A stretch of DNA of 64,000 nt, from positions 124,001-188,000 of the forward strand of contig CAWHYW010000031.1 in assembly GCA_963833675.1 (NCBI GenBank). The letters run 5' to 3'. The notes beneath the pieces were generated by a model, which was given only the letters and a program-made list of their open reading frames with translations, was not told where the DNA came from and did not search any database. The translations under genes were made by a program, and so were the position numbers. Below, in pieces: positions 1 through 10,918 of the stretch; within the stretch, counting starts at the first letter, position 1, and the number at the start of each line of letters is the position of its first letter. The DNA is from DASQDN01 sp963833675 (GTDB lineage: Bacteria > Acidobacteriota > Terriglobia > Bryobacterales > Bryobacteraceae).

Positions 1-1715
1 CCCACACGATTAAGACGGAGTCGATTACCGTCGAGTGACGCTGTATCGCGGCGCCGCAAATGTCCCCCGCGGTGGATTCAACTTCACGGAACGTCGCGGG
101 AAACTCTTTCGCGGCGTTTCTGCTCGGCGCCGCGACGTCCACGGATTCGCCCGAAGGACTGCCTCTCACGGATATCCTGCAGCATCGGACCGCGCTGTAC
201 TTCAACGACGACTGGAAGCCCCTGCGCCGGCTCACCCTGAACCTTGGATTGCGCTGGGAGTACAACAGCCCCGCGACCGATGTTCAGGGCTTGTGGCGTA
301 GTGCGGAATGGCGCAACGGCCGGAACAAGCCCTCCGGAGTATGTGCCGGCCCAGATCCGAACAGTGTACCAGTTCTACAAGCCTATCGAAGAAGCAGTTC
401 ATGCCACGAATCGGCCTCGCCTATCGCCTCACGGACGACTGGGTGATTCGGTCCGCCTTTGGAATCTATTACAACGTTCACCAGTTGAACAACTACTCGA
501 TCCTGAACCTGAATCCGCCGCTTTCGGGAAGCTCAAACTTCGCCAACAACGTTCGAATGGCGTGTTCGTTCCAGGTGTCGACGGTGTACAATTTCACGAA
601 TCCGTTCGGCACGCCAAGCCCGACTTCACTAACCAACGCAAACGTGCTGAGTCTGGACAACTTCCAGCCTTACGTCGCGCAGTGGAGCTTCGACATCCAG
701 CGCCGCCTCCCATGGGAAGCGACGTTGTCGGTCGGCTATATCGGCAGCAAGACGACGCACCTCGACAACACAATCGAGTTGAACAATCCCGATCCGTTCA
801 TCCCGACTGGAGCGAGCTCGACACCATTCAGAGCCGCCGTCCGTTCCCGTTCATCATCGACAACGGAGTCACCCGGCCCCTTTCGCGCATTCGTTATCCT
901 GGATAGCGGCGGAAACTCCTGGTACGACGGACTGCAGGTCAGCTTCGAGAAACGCTACTCGCACGGTCTCGTCTTCACCCTGGCCTACACGTAGTCGAAG
1001 ACCCTGATGGAAGGCTACGGACGAAACGAAGGCGACGGAATCAACTCAAACACGTATCAGAACAAGTACGACCGGGCATCTGAAAAGGGCCGCGTAGGCT
1101 TTGATCAACCGCACGTTCTGGTCTCAGAGCTTCATCTATGACGTGCCGGCTCCGAGAATCCTGTCAAAAGGATTTGCCGGAGCGGTATTCGCGGGCTGGC
1201 AGACGAACGGAATTGTGACCTTGCGGTCCGGTCAGCCGTTTACGGTCACCAAGGGAACATCATCAACACGGGCAATGCTCCTGTTCGACCTGACCGCGTG
1301 GCTAGCGGCGAGCTCGACAACCCGACAGTCAACCAGTGGTTCAATCCGGATGCGTTCCGCTTGGTGAGCTGCTCCAACTCGTCGATGCCGGACTGTGCCA
1401 TTACGGGAACTCCGGCAACGGAATCCTCGAAGGCCCGGGTTCAAGAACGTGGATTTCTCCGTGTTCAAGAACTTCGGAATCACGGAGCGAATGAAACTGC
1501 AGTTCCGCGCAGAGTTCTTCAACGTCTTCAACACGCCGCAGTTCAACGTTCCGAATCGCGGGACTGAATACGCAGGGCGGCTTCCTACCGACCGCGCGGC
1601 GAACGGCAGCATTGGGTACCCGACCCAAGCCGGAATTTCGGGCGGCGTTGGGGCGATCACCGGCCTGGTGGCGCCCATGCGCAACATCCAGTTCGGCCTG
1701 AAACTGCTCTGGTAG
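1..1715 (+). pseudogene. TonB-dependent receptor (Oar-like), C-terminal part, multiply frameshifted
   Basis: This is the C-terminal half of an outer-membrane TonB-dependent receptor; the start lies outside the window. Recognisable pieces run in order but in different frames: 'FNFTERR' near 80-100, 'SFAAFLLGAATS' near 105-150, 'LTLNLGLRWEY' near 230-265, a long barrel piece 308-994, 'GFAGAVFAGWQTNG' from about 1160, and the last barrel piece from about 1430 ending in 'QFGLKLLW', with the terminal aromatic residue typical of outer-membrane barrels. An in-frame TAG at 992-994 sits where relatives usually have 'YTxSKTLM', and at least four frame changes are needed to join the pieces. As written it cannot make a receptor. 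It could be a real pseudogene or an indel-rich stretch of assembly. The family assignment is secure from the barrel motifs; the substrate is unknown. Confidence 0.85.
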
Positions 1716-1723
1716 CAAACAAC

Positions 1724-1757
1724 AGGAGGCCGGGAATTTCCTGGCCTCCTTCTTCTT
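1724..1757. terminator. Bidirectional hairpin terminator between convergent genes
   Basis: An 8-bp perfect stem (aggaggcc at 1724-1731, ggcctcct at 1743-1750) with an 11-base loop is followed by a T-rich run on the + strand. It sits between the receptor stop at 1715 and the stop of the convergent SelA-like gene at 1756, so it probably ends both transcripts. Confidence 0.7.
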
Positions 1758-2957
1758 AAGCTCCCGTCGTAAGAACTTCCCGAACTCTCCGGCAGATCAC
1801 CGCGGCGTCGCCCGGCTGAAGCATCCAGCTTGCAATTTCGATCGTTCCTTCGACCGAAGCCGCCGGCACCAACTCGATTGAAGGTTCCCCATCGCGCAGC
1901 TTCTGCAATAGCTCCGAAGCCGAAATTTTGTACTTCGACGAATCCCAGCGAGCGCGGACGTGCGGGCATTGATTCGCGATCTCCGGTACAAAGACTTCGG
2001 TTTGTACGCCCGGTGTGTTCGCAATGGTATTTTTCATCGATTCTGCCGTCCGCTCCCAGCCGCGATAGATGCTCGCATAATCCTCTTTGAGGAAGGACTC
2101 CACTGCTACCATCATCCCGACCATCTCTTCCTTATTCACCTTGCACGAACGGCCCATGGTATCCGAGTTCGGCGCCGTGTTCTTGCGAGCTGCGCGGATC
2201 AGGTCCGCTCTTCCCGCCAGAATGCCGGCCGATTGTGGACCTCGTATCGCCTTTCCGCCCGACACGACTACCAGGTCAAAACCGAGCCGGATCGGTTTCA
2301 GCAGATTCTCAATCGGAGGCACATCGGCGGCGCAATCGTTCATCGTCGGAAGCCTGTGGCGCTTTGCGAGGGCGAGGAACTCATCCATGCCGACCTTGCC
2401 TAGGTTTGAGGCTTTGTTCAAAAACAAAAGCATCGCGGTCTTGGGATTAATTGCCCGCTCCATCTCATCTTCGGTTTCCACCTCGACCAGTCGCACCCCG
2501 CAATTCCGAACCATATGGTCGTACGGAAACCGGTGCGTCTTCTGGACGATCACTTCGCTCTTCATGCCGGTCAGGTCCGGGATGCGGGCGATCTTGTCAG
2601 GATCTTCACCAGTCAGTACTGCCGCTGTGCCGAGCGTCAAACCTGCGGCGGCTCCCGACGGCACCATCGCTGCCTCGGTGCCCAGCATCTTCGCGATACG
2701 CTGCCCGACAGCATCGTGCAACTCGTCAAGACGGACGAATTTCGTGCTCAGCGCCCTGATTGCGTCCACGACTTCAGGTCGCATCAACGAAGCTGTCGAG
2801 AAGGTGTACACGCCCGCTCCGTTGATTATCGGGCGAACACCGAGTTCCTTAAGAAAATCACGTTCGCATAGTGGGAGCCGCCATACCAAGCGACGGAGTT
2901 GCCGCCAAAGCAGCTCCGCTGCCAATGACTCCACAGCCGGGACAAGAGCCTCTTCAT
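1756..2957 (-). CDS. Exported SelA-like PLP-dependent enzyme 1; signal peptide out of frame
   Basis: The body of the protein resembles the SelA/DgaE branch of fold-type I PLP enzymes (L-seryl-tRNA selenium transferase-like; relatives include D-glucosaminate-6-phosphate ammonia-lyase). Visible marks are 'LGVRPIINGAG' near the start, 'MVPSGAAAGLTLG' for phosphate binding, and 'SGGKAIRGPQSAG', where the lysine should hold PLP. The core reads without interruption from about 2870 down to 1756. The reading frame in front of it is not signal-like, but a neighbouring frame at 2880-2957 encodes a hydrophobic stretch ('IGSGAALAATPSLGMAAP') after an ATG at 2957. I infer that the true start is 2957 and that two small indels disconnect the signal peptide. 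It is convergent with the receptor at 1-1715 and divergent from the exported protein at 3036. A true selenium transferase would be cytoplasmic, so a catabolic lyase or aminotransferase role is more likely; the substrate is unknown. Confidence 0.8.
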
Positions 2958-3035
2958 GGACGTAAAGCATAACACCGAAGCACTCTCGTGATAGGTTATG
3001 GTCAGTCACCGGGGAATGTTGCAGCCGCGGAATGA

Positions 3036-4276
3036 ATGGATCGACGAACATTCCTTGCAAGTTCCGCGGCCGGCGCTTTTGGTATGAGCCAGGCAAGCCG
3101 GACCGCCGAAGAAGATTGCCGCCATCATCACCGAATATCGGCCCGTGCTCGCACGCCGACGTCGTGGTCGGCAAATACCTCGAAGGCTACAATCAGGACG
3201 ACCAACCGCCATACCCTCGCTCGAAAGTCGTGTCCATGTTTACGGAACAGATTCCGAAGCAGGACATCAGCCGCGAGCGCGCCAAGAAGTATCACGTACC
3301 GATTTTCCGTACGGCCGTTGACGCGCTGACCTTGGGTGGCGACAAACTCGCGGTAGACGGAGTCCTGCTGATCGGCGAGCACGGCGATTACCCCACAAAC
3401 GACAAAGAGCAAAAGCTGTATCCGCGGTTTCGAGATGTTCCTCAAGATCACGGATGTTTTCCGTCAATCCGGCCGCATCGTTCCTGTGTTCAACGACAAA
3501 CATCTCTCATGGAATTTTCGGCAGGCCAAGCGCATGGTCGAGATCTCCGCGAGAATTGCATTTCCCGATGCTCGCCGGGTCTTCCGCGCCCGTCGCGCAG
3601 CGCATTCCTGCTATCGATACGCCATTCGGCGCTGAACAGAACTATGCCGTAGCGATCTCGTACAGTGGACTCGATATCTACGGCTTCCATCTTCTCGAAG
3701 CATTGCAATGTCATGACGGATCGTCGGAAGGGTGGGGAGACGGGCGTCCGCTCGGTCCAGTGTCTGCAGAATCAGGACTGCTGGAAATACATCGAGGAGA
3801 ATAGTTGGACGAAGAAGCTATTTGAAACGGCGCTCTCGCGAAGCAACACCGAAGAGCAGGGCACCCGCGAGACCTGGTGAAAGAGCCGACGGTATTTATA
3901 GTTGATTACAGCGACGGGCTCAAAGCCGCAGCATTCCTGATGACGGGAATGGTCGAAGACTTCACCGTTGCCGTCGATGTTGAAGGCCAGTCCCAGCCCG
4001 TATCCACGCTGATGAACCTGCAGAATAGCCGGCCGCATCACCATTTCGGCTGTCTTGTGAAAAACATTGAAATAATGTTCGAGACTGGCAGACCTCCTTA
4101 TCCGGTGGAGCGCACCCTCATGACAAGCGGTATCCTCGACTTCTCGCTCGAATCCCGATTCCAGGGCTATAAGAAACTTGATACACCGCAACTTGCGCCA
4201 GGTTCGGTATCAGACTCCGAACGCCTCTCATTTCTGCACCAAAGGATGGGGACCGGACGGCAAGCGTCTCGACTAA
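3036..4276 (+). pseudogene. Conserved exported protein, frameshifted
   Basis: The gene opens with a Tat-like signal ('MDRRTFLASSAAGAFGM', start 3036). Conserved-looking pieces follow in changing frames: 'KIAAIITEYRP', 'SHADVVVGKYLEGYNQ' (about 3156-3420), 'MFLKITDVFRQSGR' (3435-), 'FPMLAGSSAPVA' (about 3560-3700), 'MTDRRKGGETGVRSVQCL' (3713-), then 'FIVDYSDGLKAAAFLMTGM' (3892-4190). A last shift lets it end in 'FCTKGWGPDGKRLD' with a stop at 4274-4276, one base before the ATG of the MlrC gene. I recognise it only as a conserved exported protein of unknown function seen near such gene clusters. The tight spacing to MlrC implies one operon. Five or more indels break it as written. Confidence 0.7.
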
Positions 4277-4277
4277 T

Positions 4278-5824
4278 ATGCGTCTTACTACGTTCCTACT
4301 TCTTGCGTTGTCGGCTGGAGCATTCGCGCAAAGCCGGCGTTTTGTGGTAGCAATCGGGGCCTTTAAACACGAGTCGAACTCCTTCAATCCTGCCAAGACC
4401 GTGCTGGCGGACTTTGACGGTATGCGCGGGACTACCAAACTTACGGGTGCAGCTCTGCTCGAATCTCTTAGGAACCAAAGCACGGAGATATCCGGATTTC
4501 TCGAAGCCGCTGATGCGGAGAAGTTCGAAGTCTATCCGGCATACATCGCATCAGCCAGCCCAAAGGGTCCTCTGACGAAGGACACATACGAAACCCTAAC
4601 CAATCGTCTGATCGCAAGTCTGAGAGCTGCGCCGAAACTTGATGGCATCCTGCTTGCGCTGCACGGAGCGATGGTTGCTGACGGCTACCCTCAAGCCGAC
4701 GAGGAGACCGTCCGGCGCATTCGCGAGGCGCTCGGCCCGGACATCCCGATCATAGTGACGCACGATTTCCACGGTAATCCATCGCCTGAGCTGGTGAAGC
4801 TCCCACGGCCTTGTTAGGCTATCAGCAGAATCCGCACCTCGATACGAGACTTCGGGGCCAGCCGCCGCGGCTCCATTATGGCGCGTGCCCTTCGCGGGGA
4901 AGTAAAACCCCTCCAAGCCATCGTGAAACCGCCGATGATCTACAACATCATCTTCCAGAACACCTACGCTGAGCCGCTGCTGCCGATCACCAGAGCAAGC
5001 ATGGACCTTGAGCAAAGCAATCCGAAAGTTTTAGCCGTTTCTGTCATGGGCGGATATCAGTATGCCGATGTGCCCTCCATGGGGCCGAGCGTCATTGTTG
5101 TCACAAACGGTGATCGCGAGCTTGCTGAGAAACAAGCGAAGCATTTCGGAGACCTGCTTTGGGCTGACCGGGAAAAGATTAAACTCAATATCCCCGACGC
5201 CGCCGCAGCCGTGAAACAGGCCATGGCCGCCGCCAAATTTCCAGTGGCATTATTCGATACCGGCGACAACGTCGGCGGCGGATCATGGCGGACAGTACGT
5301 TCATCCTCGACGAACTGGTAAAACAAAAGGCTTCCGGTTGGGTGATGACCATCGCAGACCCTGCCGCCGTCCACTCCGCGGCGAAACTGGGCATCGGCGC
5401 AGACTTCGCGATGCCCGTTGGAGGAAAAACAGACAACCTGCACGGCAAGCCGGTCGCTATCCGCGGCAAAGTGAAGTCGCTTCACGATGGAGCGTTCATC
5501 GAACCCCAAGTGCGCCATGGTGGCGGACGATACCTCAACATGGGACCGACGGCAGTCATCGAAGTAGAGGGAGGCACACGCGAGGATCAAAATCTTCTGG
5601 TCCTCACGACGCGGCGAATCGCTCCCTACAGCATGCAGCAGTTGATTAGCCTGGGCATCTATCCGGAGCGTCAAAAAATTCTCGTAGCGAAAGGAACCGT
5701 CGCGCCAGGGCTGGCTACGAGCCCGTCTCAGCAGAAATCATTCTGGTCGATTCGCCCGGATCGACCGCGGTCAATCCGGCGCGATTCACATTCCACAATG
5801 TTCCAAAAGACCTCTGGGGACTAG
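4278..5824 (+). pseudogene. MlrC-family (M81) metalloprotein, frameshifted
   Basis: This is an MlrC-type protein, a family named for the third step of microcystin breakdown and thought to be a zinc-dependent peptidase or amidohydrolase acting on small peptides. It starts with a Sec signal ('MRLTTFLLLALSAGAFA'), then shows the family marks 'GAFKHESNSFNP', 'LDGILLALHGAMVADG', 'VTHDFHGN' (likely metal ligands), 'YQQNPHLDTR', 'PPMIYNIIFQNTYAEPL', 'GGYQYADVPSMGPSVIVV' and 'DTGDNVGGGS'. The frame changes near 4805-4880, near 5280 and again near 5700. The last piece ('GYEPVSAEIILVDSPG') lies in a different frame. It follows the exported protein at 3036 with one base between them. The exact 3' end is uncertain because of the final shift. 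Confidence 0.85.
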
Positions 5825-5826
5825 CA

Positions 5827-7013
5827 TTAAAGGTTTCCCAGAACTTCGGCCATGCGCCAGCCTACAATCCGTTCTTCGCCCGGATTGAGCATGTAGGACG
5901 CCAGCGTAATCTCGTCCGCCGACGCATTCACCTCAACGCTCGGTTCGCCGTCTCGGAGTCGTTTGGCGCATTCCTGATAGCTGATCGGTAGGGATTTGTC
6001 CCACTTGACGCGAAGATAAGGCACTGGGTGAGCTCCAGGATATGCCGGCACATACACTTCTGCCGTGACACCCGAACCTTCTTCAGATCGCGCGCAACAT
6101 TCTGCATCATGCTGGTCCAGAGCTTCTGATCCGCCGCATGGTCTCTCTTCACATAGACCTCGACTGCAGCCAGCAGCCCCATGATCTCTTCCTTGCCGAC
6201 TTTCGCCGTTCGCGCGATCGTGTCTGAGTACGGATTATTATTCAAGTGCGCGGCCTCGATCAGGTCGCTCCGCCCCAATAGCAAACCCGATGACTGTGGC
6301 CCGTGCAGACCCTTACCGCCGCTGAATCCAACGAGATCGAAGCCCTGCTTCACAAGAGCATTCAAGTTGTCCGCCGGCGGCAACTCGGCGGCTGCGTCGT
6401 TGAACACTGGGATGCCTGCGCTCTTGCCCGCCGCCAGAAATTCCTTCGCCGACACCTTTCCCTTCGGCTCCTCGATGTTCACCCAGTACAGCATCGCCGT
6501 CTGTGGACCGATCGCGGACTTCAACTGCTCGGCCGTTTCCACTTCGACAATCTTCGCTCCGGTCGTCCGGCACGCATGGTCGAAGCCGCTTCGGTGCTGC
6601 CGCACGATGACGACTTCATTCTTCATGCCCGTCGTATCAGGCAGCCGCTTGATCTTCTGCGGATCCTTTCCGGCGATACAGGCGGCGCTAGCGAGGAGAA
6701 TACTGCCGGCCCCGCCTGAACTAATCATGGCAGCGGGAACACCCACCAGTTTCGCAATCCGAGCGCCCGCGGCGCGTTGCAATTCCCCCAACGGCACGAA
6801 GTACCGCGAAGCTTCGAGCATGGCATCACGCGCCTGCGGCACAAGCAGCGATCCCGTCAACGTCGTGTACGTGCCCGCTGCGTTGATCAGTGGCCGTACA
6901 CCGAGCTGACGATAGATTTCTCCATGCAGCGAAGCGAGTTGCGCCGCGTATGTCCTTCGCGGAAGCAGTGCCGCCGCCAACGGACTAAGAAGCAGACTTC
7001 TACGATTGATCAT
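5827..7013 (-). pseudogene. Exported SelA-like PLP-dependent enzyme 2, one frameshift
   Basis: A second member of the SelA-like family. The start at 7013 gives a twin-arginine signal ('MINRRSLLLSPLAAALLP'), followed by 'LGVRPLINAAGTYTTLTG', 'MISSGGAGSILL', 'DTTGMKNEVV' and the PLP-lysine motif 'SGGKGLHGPQSSG'. The frame breaks near 6060-6080; the C-terminal piece ('VYVPAYPGAHPVPYLRVKWD' to 'MLNPGEERIVGWRMAEVLG') continues in another frame to a TAA at 5827. Its ATG overlaps the stop codon of the TonB receptor by one base (TAATG), so the two were co-translated. About 390 residues would be restored by a single base correction, in line with relatives. It shares the operon with the receptor, suggesting that the receptor imports its substrate. 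Confidence 0.85.
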
Positions 7014-10000
7014 TACCACTCCAATCGGAACACCAGCAAATGATTCGGTTGCGCCGTCCCCACATCCGAGAACCCGCCGCGAGTCTCCGTGCCGATCCGG
7101 CCGAAGTTCGCGCAGATTCTGCAGATTGTAGGTCGAGTCGGGGTTCGCGAAGTTCGGACTCTTGAACGGATTGTTCATGTCCCAGCGCAAAATAAAGCGC
7201 GCTCGCTCAAAGAAACTCCATTGCTTGGAAAGCGAGAACTGCGGCCAGGAAAGGCCCGGGGCCTTCGACAACGTTGCGGCCCATCGTTTCCGGCCGTGAA
7301 CGGAGCCGGATACGCGAACGCGGCGGCATTCAGAGTACGGGACTTGCGCCTGTGTCGGGAAACGGTCCGGTCCGATATCCCAGTCCGCGACAACCGGATC
7401 GACACCCGGGACCAGATTCGGCCGCGATGCACCCGGCAAATAGTTGTACGGGCTTCCTGCGAAAGATACCGTGAACGGCGGCCCGGACTGCATCGTCTGT
7501 GTATACGCAAAGTCCCAGCCGCCGAGCATAGCGTCCAACACGCCACCCTGATTCATGAACTTTCGTCCTTTCCCAACGGCAGCTCATACGTCATCACACT
7601 GACGAACCGGTGCCGGATGTCGTAATTCGCGCGGCCTTTCTCCAGCGCGCGGTTATAGAACGTTATCCCGCTCATGTCGCCATCTGCGTCGCCGTTGTTC
7701 AGCGCTTTCGAGAACGTATAGAACGCATTCAACACCAAGCCCGCCGAGTATCGCTTTTCTCCCGTAGCGTGACCCCGTGATACGAGGTATCTCCGTAGTT
7801 CGAGTAATGACGAATCGCCCCGAACTGCGGATAAGGCTTGTAATTCTGGCTCGATTGGAAGATCGTCCGCAGCACATTTTGGTCGGTGGAGATGTTCAGC
7901 GGAATTTGGTTGATGTCCCACCCGTTCAGCAGCCCCACTCCGCGCGACCCTTGATAGGTAGCTTCCATCAGCCAGTTCTGCGTGAAATTCCACTGGAATC
8001 CGCCGGACCAGTTCATGATGTACGGCATCCGCATGTTCGGGTCAAACCAGGACGCGTTTCGGTTCGTAAAATTGGTGCCGGAGTACGGAACCGACCCATC
8101 GGGAGCGACGTTGAAGTTCAACGGACGGCGGTCCCTGGCTCAGGTAAAACACCGGCCGTGGGTCTCCGGTAGGCGCCTGCACGGAAGCAGTCGCGAAGTA
8201 TTCTTCGAAAGTTCGTGTTCAGCGGTATACGCCATCAGATCCTGTGTGATCAGACCGAAAGATGACCGGAATACGAAGTTGGGTTTGACCTGCCAAGCAA
8301 GGCCAACGCGTGGTTGGAAGTTGTTCAAGTCCTTCGAAGCCAGGGCGCCGGTCGGATGTGTGATCGCGCCCTTACGTCCGCTAATCGGGTCGATAGCATT
8401 CGGATCGAATTGCGATTGCTGCCCGTACTTCGTGCTGAACGGCGACTCATAACTCCAACGCAGTCCGAGGTTCAAAGTGATATTGCGAGCCACCTTGAAA
8501 TCGTCCTGAACGTAGAAGGAGTGTGACCACCAGCGCGGCAGCCACGTAGCGACCGCCTGCGTAAATTCCGCGTTGCTCACCGATCCGAGCAGCAATGCCG
8601 CGAAAGCCACACCAGTATTTGGACGGAACGGGAAATCGGTAGCGCCGAAACGGTATGAGCCGGAGGGCAACGACGATGCGAGCGAGTTGTAACGCGTGCG
8701 AATCACCTCGTAGCCGACCTTCAAGGTGTGTTTGCCAAGGATTTTCGTCAGGTTCTCCTGGACCGTGAAATCCTCCCCAACTTCCTGCGAAGCGGAGAGG
8801 CCACTGTTATCCTGCCGGAAGAATGTCGTGCCGGCCGTGCAGGTCGATTGGTTATTGCAATATTGGAAATTGGGGAAGGTCGCGTCACTTACGCCCGGAA
8901 TGCCGAGTTGGCCCGCCCAGCCCTGATTCAACGTGCTCGGGAACACCGTTCCCCTTCGGCGGTTATACCCGAATCGAACTTCGTTGATGGTCGTTGGTCC
9001 AATCGTATACGTATCGGACAGGACGGTGTTCCGTTGGTCAATCGGAATCGGGACTGCGCGCCAGTCGTAATCCTCCCAGGCGATTTCGGGCGACAATCTG
9101 TCGCGCCAGGAGCGATGTCTGACCTGCGAGTATCGACCAAACATTTTGTGGTTTGCCGAAAACTGCTGATCGATTTTCGCGTCGAATCGCGTACGATAGG
9201 ACCGATAATTTGTCGGCGTGATCAGGTTATTTGTCGGCCCAAGACCAAGGTTGAGCGCGTATTGCTTATTGTTCTCTGGCGTATAAGGATTGTGGCTGAG
9301 AAAATTCTTTACCGCCGGATCGAACCGTGACGCCGGGACTTGATTATTTGGAAACGGCAGCCGGTACCAGCATTCGGCTTGTCCCGAGGGGCACCCGGAA
9401 TTCGGCCCAAAAGCCGTTGTGGCCGGATCGAAAATAGGGTTCAAGCCAGCGAAATTGCCCGCCAGCATGTCCGCTGAAGGCACCGCATTTGTCGCCGTTT
9501 CACCGCCCTTTTCATGATGTCGCTGGAAGCCGAAGAACCAGAACGTCTTGTCCTTACCGTTGTAGATCTTGGGAATGTAGACCGGACCGCCCAGTGTTGC
9601 CGACAGTTCGTGATACGTAAACGGGTTATTGCGCGGCAATTGCTCGAGATAGGTGCGATGAATGAGTTCCTTCTTGATATAGCGGTCTTCCGCCGAGCCA
9701 TGAAACTGATTCGTGCCGCTTTTGAATACGGTCGACAGCAGCCCGCCTGCCGAGTGCCCAAATTCTGCCGGCATACCCGTCGTGAAGAGCTTCACCTCCT
9801 GCAAGGCGTCGATTGTGGTCGATGTCACTTGGTTCGTGCTGCCAATCATCGACCGCACCGGTTCCTTGCCGCTGACGCCATCGAGCGTATAGCCGATCGC
9901 GCGCTCACGCTGTCCAACCACGTGCTGACCGTTGATATTCGAGGTAGACGGTAGATAGAGAAGAATCCGGAATGCATATTTCTGAAGCACCGGAATCTTG

Positions 10001-10416
10001 ACGATCGTGTCGCCTTCCATGATCTGGCCGGTCGAAGTCGTCTCGGTCTCCAGCAGCGGCGCCGATCCCGTGACGTTAATCGATTCCGTCACGGCGCCGA
10101 CTTCGAGCTGTACATCGATGCGAGGCTGCTCGCTCGTGCGGAGAATGACTCCTTCGCGTACATACCGCTTGAACCCTTGAGCCTGCACGGTGAGCGTATA
10201 GGTGCCCGGTTTGAGGTTCGGCACATAATACGCACCCTCAGCATTCGTTTCGCCGTTTGAGACGAACTGGGTTTCGGTATTGACGATGCTGACGGACGCT
10301 CCAGGAACGATCGCCCCGGTATTGTCGGTGATGGTCCCGACAACCGTAGCGGTACCAGTCGTTTGGGCGAACGCGACAGAGACGAGTGAGAGGACAGTTA
10401 GGATATATTTGCACAT
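7013..10416 (-). pseudogene. TonB-dependent receptor (Oar-like) with carboxypeptidase-regulatory domain, frameshifted in its last third
   Basis: The start at 10416 gives a Sec signal ('MCKYILTVLSLVSVAFAQ'). A CarboxypepD_reg-like beta domain follows ('GTITDNTGAIVPGASVSI', about residues 20-105), then the plug ('TIDALQEVKLFTTGMPAEFG') and barrel. The first about 760 residues are uninterrupted down to about 8140. After that the barrel continues in other frames: 'NWLMEATYQGSRGVGLLNGW' around 7900, 'VLNAFYTFSKALNNGDADGD' around 7700, 'LGGWDFAYTQTMQSGPPFT' around 7500, and finally 'GGFSDVGTAQPNHLLVFRLEW' (split: ends in W) with TAA at 7013-7015. About five shifts are needed. It is co-transcribed and probably translationally coupled with the SelA-like gene at 5827-7013. 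Ligand unknown; Oar-type receptors are often linked to oligopeptide or protein uptake. Confidence 0.88.
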
Positions 10417-10693
10417 CGCACGCAACTCCAAAGCTGACTATCTGAAATTGGAAAACTAAACCCGCATTGCAGAGGACTATATGCGAATGAGACAGCCCAC
10501 GTCAAGAGGCCGCGACAGAGGCCGCGCCGCTTCGGTCACTTTCGCCCAATCAGAGCCGCGAGCGCCAGCGAGCCGGAGGTTCTGTCGTAGTCCCATAAAG
10601 TACGCGATGCGCGGCTACATCATGCAGCCACGTGAGGCGAGCCGCGACTCCTTCAAGCCGACGGACACGCCCGTTTCTCGACAAAATCCAATG

Positions 10694-10734
10694 TCCTCAT
10701 ATGCATGAGTGACGCATAATAATATGCATGAGGA
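10694..10734. promoter_or_regulatory. Probable VapB operator over the vapB start
   Basis: The 9-base word tatgcatga occurs twice in direct orientation (10700-10708 and 10723-10731) and an inverted pair tcctcat / atgagga frames it (10694-10700 and 10728-10734). It covers the vapB start codon at 10728. VapB antitoxins bind such inverted repeats to repress their own operon, so an autoregulatory operator is likely. The rest of the 310-base gap between the divergent receptor gene (start 10416) and vapB shows no further gene. Confidence 0.55.
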
Positions 10735-10918
10735 CCACCCTGATTATCGACGACACTTTGTTGGAACGCGCGAGGCAGGCAACAGGCATTCAAGAGAAAC
10801 CGCTCTGGTCAGAGCGGGTTTGGAAGCATTGATTGCGCGCGAGGCCAGCAAACGTTTGGCGGAGCTCGGCGGAACTCAGCCAAAGATCTCAAACATCCCA
10901 CGACGGCGCATCGGGTAA
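10728..10918 (+). pseudogene. vapB: VapB-type antitoxin, single-base frameshift
   Basis: Reading from the ATG at 10728 gives 'MRTTLIIDDTLLERARQATG', a typical short ribbon-helix-helix/VapB N-terminus, and then runs out of frame after 'IQEK'. The neighbouring frame continues with 'TALVRAGLEALIARE' and 'SKRLAELGGTQPK', the toxin-binding tail. Adding one A to the AAA run at about 10798 would join them into a normal 64-residue antitoxin. The stop overlaps the vapC start (TAATG at 10916-10920). With the frame as written no antitoxin would be made. The gene would bind and neutralise VapC and repress the operon. Confidence 0.8.

Noticed and set aside
1232..1969. 245-codon minus-strand frame across the receptor remnant and terminator
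   Set aside because: No family pattern, high Arg/Pro content, runs through the terminator hairpin and both real genes.
5928..7556. Long frame that joins the receptor C-terminus to the SelA-like enzyme 2
   Set aside because: The receptor's true end (aromatic W, then TAA at 7013-7015) lies in another frame, so the joined frame is produced by an indel and is not a natural fusion.
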